19,316 nucleotides of DNA from DATKRB01 sp035532415 (GTDB taxonomy: Bacteria; Actinomycetota; Acidimicrobiia; Acidimicrobiales; RAAP-2): NCBI GenBank assembly GCA_035532415.1, contig DATKRB010000054.1, positions 1 through 19,316 on the forward strand, in the 5' to 3' direction. Position 1 is the first letter of the stretch. The number at the start of each line of letters is the position of its first letter. The notes beneath the pieces were generated by a model, which was not told where the DNA came from, made no database searches, and saw only the letters and a program-made list of their open reading frames with translations. The translations under genes and the position numbers were made by a program. This document shows positions 1 to 6,510 of the stretch, one piece after another.

Positions 1-525
1 CTCGGTTTCTCGGTGGGCTCCTTCGACGAGCTGGGCCCGGTCATGGCGGCCTACAAGAAGGAGATCCCCAACGCCGAGCCGGTGGGCGCCTTCGTGAACG
101 ACAACATCATGGTGACCTCGGCGGCCTTCGTGGCCGAGGACCGCGACACCGCCCGGGCGTGGGCCGCCGCCCCCCACGCCAGCTACCTGGGGAGCAACGT
201 CTACCGCTACCACGACACCTTCCCCCACCCCCCGCAGATCCCGGTGTGGCCCGAGCTCATCCCCGACCCCACGCCCGAGTCGCTCGAGCTGTCGATCATG
301 GCCGGCGCGGTCATCGGCGATCCCGACGACGCGTTGGCCCAGTGCCGTCGGTGGGAGTCGGCCGGCGCGGACCAGCTGGTCTTCGGGGTCGGCACGGCCA
401 CCACCGAGCAGATGCTCGAGACGGTCCGCCTCCTCGGCGAGCACGTCATCCCGAAGATCGACACCGACCCGGTCCACCGCACCACCAGGTTCCGCGAGGC
501 GTCGCGGGTGGCGCTCGGCCTCTGA
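1..525 (+). CDS. LLM class flavin/F420-dependent oxidoreductase, C-terminal part (5' cut by window edge)
   Basis: The reading frame is open from base 1 to a TGA at 523-525, so the N-terminal half lies outside the window; 174 residues are visible. The visible part reads like the last half of a luciferase-like (bacterial luciferase / alkanal monooxygenase superfamily) TIM barrel. It has a segment GDPDDALAQCRRWESAGADQ followed by QLVFGVGTATTEQMLETVRL and a closing HVIPKIDTDP stretch, the usual end of one LLM subfamily annotated as flavin-dependent oxidoreductases. The GTG at 13 is only an internal valine and should not be taken as the start. Such enzymes use FMN or F420 to reduce or oxygenate small organic substrates in the cytoplasm. 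The gene converges on the SDR gene, with 9 bp between the two stop codons. The substrate is unknown. Confidence 0.85.
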   Translation, partial: LGFSVGSFDELGPVMAAYKKEIPNAEPVGAFVNDNIMVTSAAFVAEDRDTARAWAAAPHASYLGSNVYRYHDTFPHPPQIPVWPELIPDPTPESLELSIMAGAVIGDPDDALAQCRRWESAGADQLVFGVGTATTEQMLETVRLLGEHVIPKIDTDPVHRTTRFREASRVALGL

Positions 526-534
526 GGCCGCCGT

Positions 535-1287
535 TCAGCGGTTGATGCCGCCGCCGTCGACCACCATCGACTCGCCCGAGACCCACGCCGCGTGGTCGCT
601 GCACAGCCAGACCGCGGCCTCCCCGACGTGACGCGGCTCGCCCAGGCGTCCACCCGGGAGCATCGCCAGCATCTCGGGCGTGTTGAGGTTCCACGAGCGG
701 AGCATGGGGGTGTCGATGACGCCCGGGCAGACGGCGTTGACCCGGATCCCCGACCGGTTGAGCTCCGACGCCGCCACTTTGGTGATCCCGAGGACGCCGT
801 GCTTCGCCGCGGTGTAGTGGGGAAGCCCGGGTGCGGGCACCAGCCCGGCCCCCGAGGAGGTGTTCACGATGGCGCCGTGGCCCTGCTGCAGCATCTGGGC
901 GATCTCGTGCTTCATACAGAGGAACACCGACGTCAGGTTCACCGACAGCATGTGCTGCCAGGCGTCGAGCTCGAGCTCGTGAAAGGGTCCGCTGACCCCG
1001 TTGATCCCGGCGTTGTTCCACGCCGCGTCGAGACGGCCGCGCTCGCGCACGATGCGCTCCACCACGCCGGCCACGACCGCCTCCGAGGTGACGTCGGCGG
1101 CCACGAAGGTGGCAGTGCCACCGGCGGCCTCGACGTCGGCCACCGTGCCGGCGCCCCCTTCGGCATCCGTGTCGACCACGTACACGTGGGCGGCCCCCTC
1201 GCGGGCGAAGACGGCGGAGCCCGCCCGGCCGATGCCGCTCCCGCCCCCCGTCACCAGCACGACCTTGCCATCGACGATGCCGCTCAC
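535..1287 (-). CDS. Short-chain dehydrogenase/reductase (classical SDR)
   Basis: A classical SDR of 250 residues that would oxidise an alcohol or reduce a ketone with NAD(P). Visible motifs are the Rossmann TGGGSGIG at about residues 13-20, NNAG at 91-94, a catalytic serine at 145, and YTAAK with Tyr158 and Lys162, so the N-S-Y-K set is intact. The acidic residue after strand beta-2 (VVDTD, about 38-41) suggests a preference for NAD over NADP. I chose the GTG at 1287 because GGGGAGG precedes it by 5 bases and it gives a normal SDR N-terminus (VSGIVDGKVVLVTGG). A longer frame from a GTG at 1317 would overlap the upstream gene and lacks a good ribosome site. The gene follows the mycofactocin-type SDR with 13 bp between them, so the two are probably co-transcribed. 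The substrate is not identifiable. Confidence 0.93.
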   Translation of the reverse strand: MSGIVDGKVVLVTGGGSGIGRAGSAVFAREGAAHVYVVDTDAEGGAGTVADVEAAGGTATFVAADVTSEAVVAGVVERIVRERGRLDAAWNNAGINGVSGPFHELELDAWQHMLSVNLTSVFLCMKHEIAQMLQQGHGAIVNTSSGAGLVPAPGLPHYTAAKHGVLGITKVAASELNRSGIRVNAVCPGVIDTPMLRSWNLNTPEMLAMLPGGRLGEPRHVGEAAVWLCSDHAAWVSGESMVVDGGGINR

Positions 1288-1300
1288 CCCTGCCTCCCCT

Positions 1301-2131
1301 TCACTTGACGGTCGCACCCAGGTCGACCGGGAGCGTCACCCCGGTCACGTAGCGCCCGGACTCCGCCACGAGCCACAGAACCGCCTCGGTGATGTCGGTG
1401 ACCTCCAGCCAGGGATCGGGGAGGAGGTTCATCGAGGCGAACCCCGGCGCCGCGTCCGCCAGGGTCGGCGCGGGGAGGTCGGGCCGGAAGAGCCGGAACA
1501 TCCCCTCGTTCTCGATCATGGCCGTGCGGACGTTGCCGGGATGGACGGAGTTCACCCGGATGCGGTGCGGTGCCAGCTCGTGCGCGGCCGACCGCATCAG
1601 CCCGACGAGCCCGTGCTTGGCCGCCGTGTACGCCGGGACCCCGGCCGTGGCCCTGAGTCCGAGCATCGAGCTGATCAGGACCACGCTCCCGCCCTCGCCC
1701 TGGTCGACCATGGGCCGCACCCCGGCGAGGACGGTGTTGAACGCGCCGGTGAGGTCGATGTCGATGACCTCCCGCCAGACGGCGGGATCGCAGGTCAGCA
1801 GGGAGTCGGACGTGGCGATGCCGGCGTTCGCGATCACGATGTCGAGCCGCCCCAGCTCGCCGATGCCGTCGCGCACCACCCGCTCCATCGCGTCGAAGTC
1901 CCGCACGTCCACCTGCCGGGCGAGGATCCGCCGGCCCTCGGCCGCGACCAGCCGTGCCGTCTCGGCGAGGTCCCCGGGGGTCGACGGGGGATAGGAGATG
2001 CTGGCGATGGGCGCGCAGATGTCGACGGCGACGATGTCGGCACCTTCACGGGCCAGCCGGACGGCGTGGCTGCGCCCCTGCCCCCGGGCCGCGCCGGTCA
2101 CGAACGCCACCTTCCCCTCTACCGCCCCCAT
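1301..2131 (-). CDS. Mycofactocin-coupled SDR family oxidoreductase
   Basis: A 276-residue SDR that closely matches the mycofactocin-coupled carveol-dehydrogenase-like family (TIGR03971 type). Diagnostic features are TGAARGQGRSHAVRLAREGA at 12-31, the family insertion after strand beta-2 (DICAPIASISYPPSTPGDL, about 37-55), ANAG at 101-104, Ser155, Tyr168 and Lys172, and the C-terminal MFRLFRPDL and MNLLPDPW segments. Members hold NAD(H) tightly and pass electrons to the peptide-derived redox cofactor mycofactocin rather than exchanging free NAD; this is family knowledge, not shown here. The start is ATG with GGGAGG 6 bases upstream. It lies between the VOC gene (43 bp upstream) and the classical SDR (13 bp downstream), suggesting a three-gene unit for alcohol oxidation. 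No mycofactocin biosynthesis genes are in the window. Confidence 0.93.
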   Translation of the reverse strand: MGAVEGKVAFVTGAARGQGRSHAVRLAREGADIVAVDICAPIASISYPPSTPGDLAETARLVAAEGRRILARQVDVRDFDAMERVVRDGIGELGRLDIVIANAGIATSDSLLTCDPAVWREVIDIDLTGAFNTVLAGVRPMVDQGEGGSVVLISSMLGLRATAGVPAYTAAKHGLVGLMRSAAHELAPHRIRVNSVHPGNVRTAMIENEGMFRLFRPDLPAPTLADAAPGFASMNLLPDPWLEVTDITEAVLWLVAESGRYVTGVTLPVDLGATVK

Positions 2132-2174
2132 GATCGCCCTCCCTTGCGCGGGCCCGGCGCGTCCGGGGCCGCCG

Positions 2175-2612
2175 TCAACCCCCGGCCCTCATCAGCTCGA
2201 TCCGCACCCCGTCGGGGTCCCGGAGGAAGACCAGGTCGATGCCCGGCGCGGCCGTCCGGGTCGACGGGAGCAGGGTCCCGCCGGCCGCCACCAGCGCGGC
2301 GACGGCACCGTCGAGGTCGTCCACGTCGAACGAGAGGTGGGTCATCCCCAGCCGGTCCCGCCGGCCCGACGGCTCGCCGGTGGGAGGAGGCTCCGTGAAG
2401 TGCAGGAGCTCGATGGCCAGCCCGTCCCGACGGATGAACTGCGAGGTCAGCGCCACCTCCCCGGGTACCTCCAGAGCGGCGGCGAAGGTCGAGTCGATCG
2501 GGAACGACTCGCCCCTCTCGAACCCGAGCCCTTCACAGTAGAAGCGGAGCGATCGATCGAGATCGGAGACGCAGATCCCCATATGGGAGAAGGCGAAGTC
2601 GTGCGATGTCAT
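2175..2612 (-). CDS. VOC superfamily (glyoxalase / epimerase / dioxygenase fold) protein
   Basis: A 145-residue protein with two beta-alpha-beta-beta-beta modules of the vicinal-oxygen-chelate fold. The modules begin at FSHMGICVSDLDRSLRFY (about 8-25) and MTHLSFDVDDLDGAVAALV (about 90-108). Residues at the usual metal-ligand positions are His10, Glu68 (AIELLHF), His92 and Glu139 (VRIELM), the H-E-H-E set of glyoxalase I and methylmalonyl-CoA epimerase types, so a bound divalent metal is plausible. The length is normal for a one-chain VOC protein. The ATG start is supported by GGAGG 7 bases upstream. It is the first gene of the leftward unit with the two SDRs and is divergent from the SnoaL-like gene at 2682. 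Glyoxalase, epimerase or extradiol-type chemistry cannot be told apart from the sequence. Confidence 0.88.
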   Translation of the reverse strand: MTSHDFAFSHMGICVSDLDRSLRFYCEGLGFERGESFPIDSTFAAALEVPGEVALTSQFIRRDGLAIELLHFTEPPPTGEPSGRRDRLGMTHLSFDVDDLDGAVAALVAAGGTLLPSTRTAAPGIDLVFLRDPDGVRIELMRAGG

Positions 2613-2644
2613 CGTTGAGCCTCCGTCACCGTGCAGACTGAGCG

Positions 2645-2662
2645 CGTCCCACCGCCGGGACG
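2645..2662. promoter_or_regulatory. Inverted repeat in the VOC / SnoaL-like divergent gap
   Basis: CGTCCC, a 6-base spacer, then GGGACG: perfect 6-bp arms in the 69-bp gap between the leftward VOC start (2612) and the rightward SnoaL-like start (2682). It could be an operator shared by both genes or a 5' leader hairpin of the rightward transcript. Six-base GC-rich arms arise often by chance in DNA of this composition, so this is a weak call. Confidence 0.25.
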
Positions 2663-2681
2663 ATCGAAGGGAGTGCCCGTC

Positions 2682-3140
2682 ATGTTGCCACTACAGGAGA
2701 TCTCCGACCGGCTCGAGATCGACGAGCTGCTGGTGCGCTACAGCCACGTGATCGACAGCGGGAGCTGGGAGGAGTTCGCGGACGTCTTCACCGAGGACGC
2801 GGTGATCGACTACACCGAAATGGGCGGACCCCGCGGCGGGGTGGGCGAGACACTCCGGTTCCTGCAGGCGGCCATGCCGCATTTCCTCAGCTACCAGCAC
2901 CTGGTGAGCAACACCGTCCTGCACATCGACGGCGACACGGCCACCGCCCGGTCCATCTGCCACAACCCGATGGTCCTCGACCGGGGCGAGGGGCGGACCC
3001 ACGTCTTCTTCTGCGGGCTCTGGTACCGCGACACGCTCGTCCGTACCGCTCGGGGATGGCGCATCCGCGAGCGGTACGAGGAGCGCAGCTACGTCCACAA
3101 CGCCCCCGACGAGCTCGCCCAACCCACCGACGCCCCCTGA
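2682..3140 (+). CDS. SnoaL-like / NTF2-fold protein (nuclear transport factor 2 family)
   Basis: A small cone-shaped alpha+beta-barrel protein of 152 residues. The first helix and strand (ISDRLEIDELLVRYSHVID, then WEEFADVFTEDAVIDYTEMG) are the hallmark of the SnoaL_4 / polyketide-cyclase-like NTF2 group. The C-terminal WRIRERYEERSYVHN gives the last strand. Members act as isomerases, hydratases, dehydratases or cyclases on hydrophobic ring compounds, or only bind ligands. The ATG at 2682 is chosen because GAAGGGAG lies 8 bases upstream; in-frame GTGs at 2631 and 2673 have no properly placed ribosome site and would add a charged, non-family extension. It is divergent from the VOC-SDR-SDR unit and convergent with the substrate-binding protein gene. 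The substrate is unknown. Confidence 0.88.
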   Translation: MLPLQEISDRLEIDELLVRYSHVIDSGSWEEFADVFTEDAVIDYTEMGGPRGGVGETLRFLQAAMPHFLSYQHLVSNTVLHIDGDTATARSICHNPMVLDRGEGRTHVFFCGLWYRDTLVRTARGWRIRERYEERSYVHNAPDELAQPTDAP

Positions 3141-3161
3141 GCCCACGTGCTCGGCGCCGGG

Positions 3162-4352
3162 TCAACCGGCGGAGGCGAAGTACGACTTGGGAACCGGCTT
3201 CTGGACGTACTTGGCCGCCAGCGTCCCGGGATTGATCCCGTTGGCGAAGGAGACCAGGGTGACCTGGTGCATGAGGTCGTGGTTGGCATCGGTGTGATAG
3301 GTGCCACAGATGCCGTTGTAGGTGATCTTGCCCAGCTCCTTCACGATGGCGCTCGGCGAGAGGCTCCCGCCGGCCTTCCCGATCGCCGCCGCGAGGAGGT
3401 TCACCGCGTCGTCCGTGTAGGGCGTGGCGATCTGCACGCTCTGTCCGGGGTAGGCCGCCGTGTACGCCGACACGTAGGACTTGGCCTGCGGGGTGTTGAG
3501 CACCGGGGCGAAGCAGTACGGGGTGAAGGTGTACTGGGTGAGCTCGGAGGGCTTGTTGAGGCCGTAGGCGGCGAGGAAGTTCCCGCTCTGGTCGCCCATG
3601 ATCGGGAGGCTGATCCCGTTCTGGGTCAACGCCCGGTTGAAGACTGCCTCCACCAGCGGGAACCCGTACTCGAACACGACGTCCGTCCCCTTCATGGCGA
3701 GCGCCTGCTCGGTCGCGTCGGTGGCCGTGTCCGAAGCGTTGCGGACGGTGAACTTCTTCACCCCGAGCTTCTTCAGCAGTGCCTGGGCCGTGGCCGCATC
3801 GGCGTTGGAGGCGGTGTCGTCGGTGTGGAAGATGCCGACCGACTTCGGGTGGAACTTGGCGACCGCGTACTTCGTCGAGCTCTGAATGGCACTCACCAGG
3901 TTCGGCACCACCGTGTAGAGGTTCGGCACGTGAACCACGTTGGAACCGGCCGCCGGGCCCTGGGCGTAGGCGATCACCGGGATGCCGGACTTCTTGAGCA
4001 GCGAGGCCGTGGCCTGCACCTGGTCGTCGACCGAGTAGCCGATGAACGCCGTGGGATTGGTCCCGAGTGCCTGCTGGGTGGCCGTCACCGCCTGCTGGGG
4101 GGTGATGTTGGCGTCGTAGCCGACGTACTCCACCTTGTGGCCGTCGACCCCACCGTGGGCGTTGAGCTGGTTGACGACGAGATTGATGTCGTTGTTCCGG
4201 CCCGGCGTCGCATAGGGCCCGGTCTCGATGCTCATGTAGGCGATCACGATCGGCGCCTTGGACGTCGCGGCGAAGCTCGGTGTCGCAACGGTGAGGCTTC
4301 CCCCGACGACCGCTACCGCGGCTGCGAACACGCCCAGTCGATGCTTCTTCAC
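3162..4352 (-). CDS. ABC transporter substrate-binding protein, branched-chain amino acid / Peripla_BP_6 type
   Basis: A 396-residue exported solute-binding protein of the type I LivJ/LivK-like fold. The N-terminus (GTG start; MKKHRLGVF, then an Ala/Val-rich core and a PSFA-A site near residue 28) is a Sec signal peptide with a signal peptidase I site. No cysteine is near it, so it lacks the lipobox normal for Gram-positive binding proteins. The mature part begins APIVIAYMSIETGPYATPG, contains GGVDGHKVEYVGYD and TAFIGYSVDDQVQA, and has two cysteines late in the chain (YCFAP, GICGTY) that may form a disulfide. In actinobacteria this family commonly binds amides, aromatic acids or fatty/steroidal compounds as well as amino acids. 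No permease or ATPase gene is adjacent, so it is an orphan here. It has its own promoter at 4433-4461 and is convergent with the SnoaL-like gene. Confidence 0.9.
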   Translation of the reverse strand: MKKHRLGVFAAAVAVVGGSLTVATPSFAATSKAPIVIAYMSIETGPYATPGRNNDINLVVNQLNAHGGVDGHKVEYVGYDANITPQQAVTATQQALGTNPTAFIGYSVDDQVQATASLLKKSGIPVIAYAQGPAAGSNVVHVPNLYTVVPNLVSAIQSSTKYAVAKFHPKSVGIFHTDDTASNADAATAQALLKKLGVKKFTVRNASDTATDATEQALAMKGTDVVFEYGFPLVEAVFNRALTQNGISLPIMGDQSGNFLAAYGLNKPSELTQYTFTPYCFAPVLNTPQAKSYVSAYTAAYPGQSVQIATPYTDDAVNLLAAAIGKAGGSLSPSAIVKELGKITYNGICGTYHTDANHDLMHQVTLVSFANGINPGTLAAKYVQKPVPKSYFASAG

Positions 4353-4432
4353 GGCTACCCCCCTGCTCGTCCTGAAGGCTCGGCGGCCAAACCTGCCGCC
4401 GGCGTTTCAGTTCTGTGACAACCCCACCGCCG

Positions 4433-4461
4433 ATTCTGCCGACTCGTCCCCCCGAAGTCAA
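4433..4461 (-). promoter_or_regulatory. Sigma-70-type promoter of the substrate-binding protein gene
   Basis: Read on the minus strand, a -35 box TTGACT (4461-4456) and a -10 box CAGAAT (4438-4433) are separated by 17 bp, close to the housekeeping consensus. Transcription would start near 4426, giving a leader of about 75 nt before the GTG at 4352. A G-rich AGGGGGG lies 5 bases before that start. It is the best promoter I could see in the window. Confidence 0.5.
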
Positions 4462-4463
4462 TC

Positions 4464-4496
4464 CTGACACTAGCGTCTCTCGCGTCAGCCCTGACG
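4464..4496. promoter_or_regulatory. Candidate operator: palindrome with repeated CTGAC half-sites
   Basis: CGTCAG-CC-CTGACG is a perfect 14-bp palindrome at 4483-4496. A third half-site, CTGAC, lies at 4464-4468 and forms a looser inverted repeat with GTCAG at 4484-4488. The group lies directly upstream of the -35 box of the substrate-binding protein promoter, where an activator or a TetR/GntR-type regulator could bind. The regulator is not in the window, and the function is inferred from position only. Confidence 0.35.
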
Positions 4497-4504
4497 TCGG
4501 TAAT

Positions 4505-4599
4505 CCGGAGGCGGCGCAGGGCGACTCAGCCCCGGAGGCGGCGGGGCGACTCAGCCCCGGAGGCGGCGCAGGGCGACTCAGCCCCGGAGGCGGCGCAGG
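4505..4599. repeat. 27-bp tandem repeat (about 3.6 copies) covering the 3' end of the LLM gene
   Basis: The copies are 4505-4531 (27 bp), 4532-4556 (25 bp, lacking two bases in the middle), 4557-4583 (27 bp) and a partial copy at 4584-4599. Each begins CCGGAGGCGGCG and the full ones end GCGACTCAGCC. On the minus strand the unit is the last codons of the LLM gene ending at 4578 (LRRLRG then TGA), so the gene's terminus and stop codon have been duplicated downstream. There are no spacers, so it is not CRISPR. The array lies between the LLM stop and the promoter region of the next gene. Confidence 0.9.
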
Positions 4600-5519
4600 C
4601 GGGGAACGACCTCGGCACCGAGCCGGGCGATCTGCTCGCGCACGTCGGGACCGGACAACCCGGGGAGATGGACCCGTAGGTCGAGGGCATCGACCCCCGC
4701 CCGGGTGCAGGCGCCGTGCAGTACCTCCGCCATCTCGGCCGGGTCGGGGGTGCTGACCGTCTGGTCGGCGGCAAAGGGCCGTTCGCCTCCTGCATAGCTC
4801 TCGTACACGGCCCGCTGGTGGGCGATCGCCTCGGTTCGCTGCGTCCCGAGCCAGACCCGGCGGATGAGCACCTTCGTGCCGGTCCCGCCGGCCTCGTCGT
4901 AGGCGTCGCAGAAGGCGGCCACCCGGTCGATGGCGGACATGCCCTCGGTCAGGATGCCCGCGCCGCAACGGGCGGCCCGGCGGGCGGCCCCGGTGGAGGC
5001 GGCGGCGCTCAGGACCGGAACGGGCGACGCCGCGCACCGCTGCAGCGCACGGTCGGACTCGAGCTCGCGCAGGTCCCGGCCCGCCAGCATGTCGACGATC
5101 CGCGGCAGCTCCGCCTTGAACCTCGGCACCGCCTCCCCGATCGGCACCGCCATGGCGGCGAAGTCGAGCGGGAGGGCGCCCGCGGCCACGCCCAGGCCGA
5201 CCCGGCCCGGATGGCGGGCGGCGAGCCAGGCGATCTCCTCGGCCACCAGCGCGGTCGGGCGGAGCGGGAGCAGCAGCGGGCAGGGAGCGGCCCACCCGGA
5301 CTCGGTCTCGTCCAGGACGAAGGAGACCATCTGCAGCGGGTTGGGCAGGTACCCGGCGAACCCGCCGTGGTGCTCGCTCGTCATGATGCCGTCAAAGCCG
5401 CCCCCGAGAGCCAGCGCCGCCTGGTCGCAGAGCTCGCGGACCACCTCGGGAGCGGTCAGCTCGTTGTGCGGGTAGAGGCGGAGCGAGATGGAGCCCGGTG
5501 CGAACGGCGCGGTGCTCAC
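4578..5519 (-). CDS. LLM class flavin-dependent oxidoreductase
   Basis: A 313-residue luciferase-like TIM-barrel protein. The diagnostic early segment is FDGIMTSEHHGGFAGYLPNP (about 42-61), followed by the strand PCPLLLPLRPTALVAEEIAW and the GRVGLGVAAGALPLDF phosphate-binding region. The second half includes ILTEGMSAIDRV and a conserved VWLGTQRTEA. Members transfer hydride or oxygen using FMN or F420 in the cytoplasm; the cofactor is not decidable here. The start is GTG at 5519 with only a weak upstream G-rich stretch. It lies 52 bp after another LLM gene on the same strand and is likely co-transcribed with it. The last codons and the TGA stop are inside a 27-bp tandem array, so the C-terminal LRRLRG may vary between strains. 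Confidence 0.88.
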   Translation of the reverse strand: MSTAPFAPGSISLRLYPHNELTAPEVVRELCDQAALALGGGFDGIMTSEHHGGFAGYLPNPLQMVSFVLDETESGWAAPCPLLLPLRPTALVAEEIAWLAARHPGRVGLGVAAGALPLDFAAMAVPIGEAVPRFKAELPRIVDMLAGRDLRELESDRALQRCAASPVPVLSAAASTGAARRAARCGAGILTEGMSAIDRVAAFCDAYDEAGGTGTKVLIRRVWLGTQRTEAIAHQRAVYESYAGGERPFAADQTVSTPDPAEMAEVLHGACTRAGVDALDLRVHLPGLSGPDVREQIARLGAEVVPRLRRLRG

Positions 5520-5571
5520 CGCCCACCGTCGCGGGGTCCGGTGGACGGGCGGGCCGGGACGGGGAGGGTGG

Positions 5572-6414
5572 TTACGAGAGCTCCTCGACGAGACGGCCGT
5601 AGCCGTCGAGCGCCCGCTCCATCTCGGCGACGTCGCCGCTGGGGAAACCCAGCACGATCTCGGTCGCGCCCTGCTCCCGGTAGTACTCGAGCTTGCCCGG
5701 GTCGGGGATCACGCCGACGATCACGATCTGCAGGGCCGCCGGGTCCCGGCCGGCGCCGTCCCACGCCTGGCGCAGGAGCGGCAGGGACCGGCTCAGGCCC
5801 GCCCCGCCGTGCGGCATCCACCCGTCGCCGAGCTCGGCGATCTGCGCGAACGTCCTCGGTCCGGCGGCGCCACCGATGAGCACCGGCAGCCGGGGCTGCG
5901 TCGGCTTCGGCCACGACCAGGTCGGACCGAAGCGCACGTGCTCGCCGGAAAAGGAGGCTTCGTCGTGGGTCCACAGAGCCTGCATGGCCAGGATGTGCTC
6001 GCGCACCACGGCCCGGCGCTGCTTGGGGTCCACCCCGTGGTCGGCGAGCTCCTCGAGGTTCCAGCCGTAGCCGGCACCCAGCACCACCCGGCCCTTCGAC
6101 AGGTAGTCGACGGTGGCGATCTCCTTGGCCAGGGTGATCGGATGGTGCTCGGCGACGAGGGCGACGGACGTTCCGAGCCGGATCCGCGAGGTCGCGGTGG
6201 ACGCGGCGGCCAGCGCCGCCCAGGGGTCGAGGGTCCGCCGGTACTCGTCGGCGATCACGTCCCCGGTGAGGGGATGCGGCGTGGCCCGGCTGACCGGGAT
6301 GTGCGTGTGCTCGGCCACGTAAAAGGCGTGAAACCCGCGGGCCTCGGCGGCCACGGCGGCGGTCACCGGGTCGACCGTCCGGTCGGTGGCGAACAGGGAG
6401 ACGGAGAATCGCAT
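5572..6414 (-). CDS. F420-dependent LLM class oxidoreductase (TIGR03619 / Rv2161c-like)
   Basis: A 280-residue LLM protein. It carries ARGFHAFYVAEHTHIPVSR (about 25-43), TLDPWAALAAASTATSRIRL, TLAKEIATVDYLSKGRVVLG with the following GAGYGWNLEEL, and PTWSWPKPTQPRLPVLIGG. This set is typical of the TIGR03619 group of predicted F420-dependent oxidoreductases. The cofactor assignment rests on family knowledge. The ATG at 6414 gives the standard MRFSVSL start; no strong ribosome site is visible and a short leader is possible. It is the first gene of a leftward pair with the LLM gene at 4578-5519 and is divergent from the KstD-like gene; a perfect 16-bp palindrome lies between the two starts. The substrate is unknown. 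Confidence 0.9.
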   Translation of the reverse strand: MRFSVSLFATDRTVDPVTAAVAAEARGFHAFYVAEHTHIPVSRATPHPLTGDVIADEYRRTLDPWAALAAASTATSRIRLGTSVALVAEHHPITLAKEIATVDYLSKGRVVLGAGYGWNLEELADHGVDPKQRRAVVREHILAMQALWTHDEASFSGEHVRFGPTWSWPKPTQPRLPVLIGGAAGPRTFAQIAELGDGWMPHGGAGLSRSLPLLRQAWDGAGRDPAALQIVIVGVIPDPGKLEYYREQGATEIVLGFPSGDVAEMERALDGYGRLVEELS

Positions 6415-6434
6415 CGACCGACCATACCCAAGCA

Positions 6435-6450
6435 GGTGCCGCGCGGCACC
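6435..6450. promoter_or_regulatory. Perfect 16-bp palindrome between divergent LLM and KstD-like genes
   Basis: GGTGCCGCGCGGCACC reads the same on both strands. It lies 21 bases upstream of the leftward LLM start (6414) and 61 bases upstream of the rightward KstD-like start (6511). A dimeric repressor bound here could control both divergent transcripts; otherwise it would fold as a GC hairpin in either leader. No run of T follows, so a terminator is unlikely. Confidence 0.4.
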
Positions 6451-6510
6451 GGGCGGGCGATCCGTGGCGAGGTCTACGATCAGGCCGGTCGATCGCAGAT
6501 GGGGGCTCGG

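Noticed and set aside
535..1317. Longer SDR start at GTG 1317
   Set aside because: It would overlap the upstream gene and has no ribosome site, whereas GTG 1287 has GGGGAGG five bases upstream and a normal family N-terminus.
4505..4599. Possible CRISPR array
   Set aside because: Copies are directly abutting with no spacers and derive from the end of a gene; no cas genes are nearby. The same applies to 11750-11834.
2887..5295. An 802-codon open frame on the minus strand
   Set aside because: It overlaps four well-supported genes in other frames and its product is Arg/Pro/Gly/His-rich without motifs, as expected for non-coding frames in GC-rich DNA.
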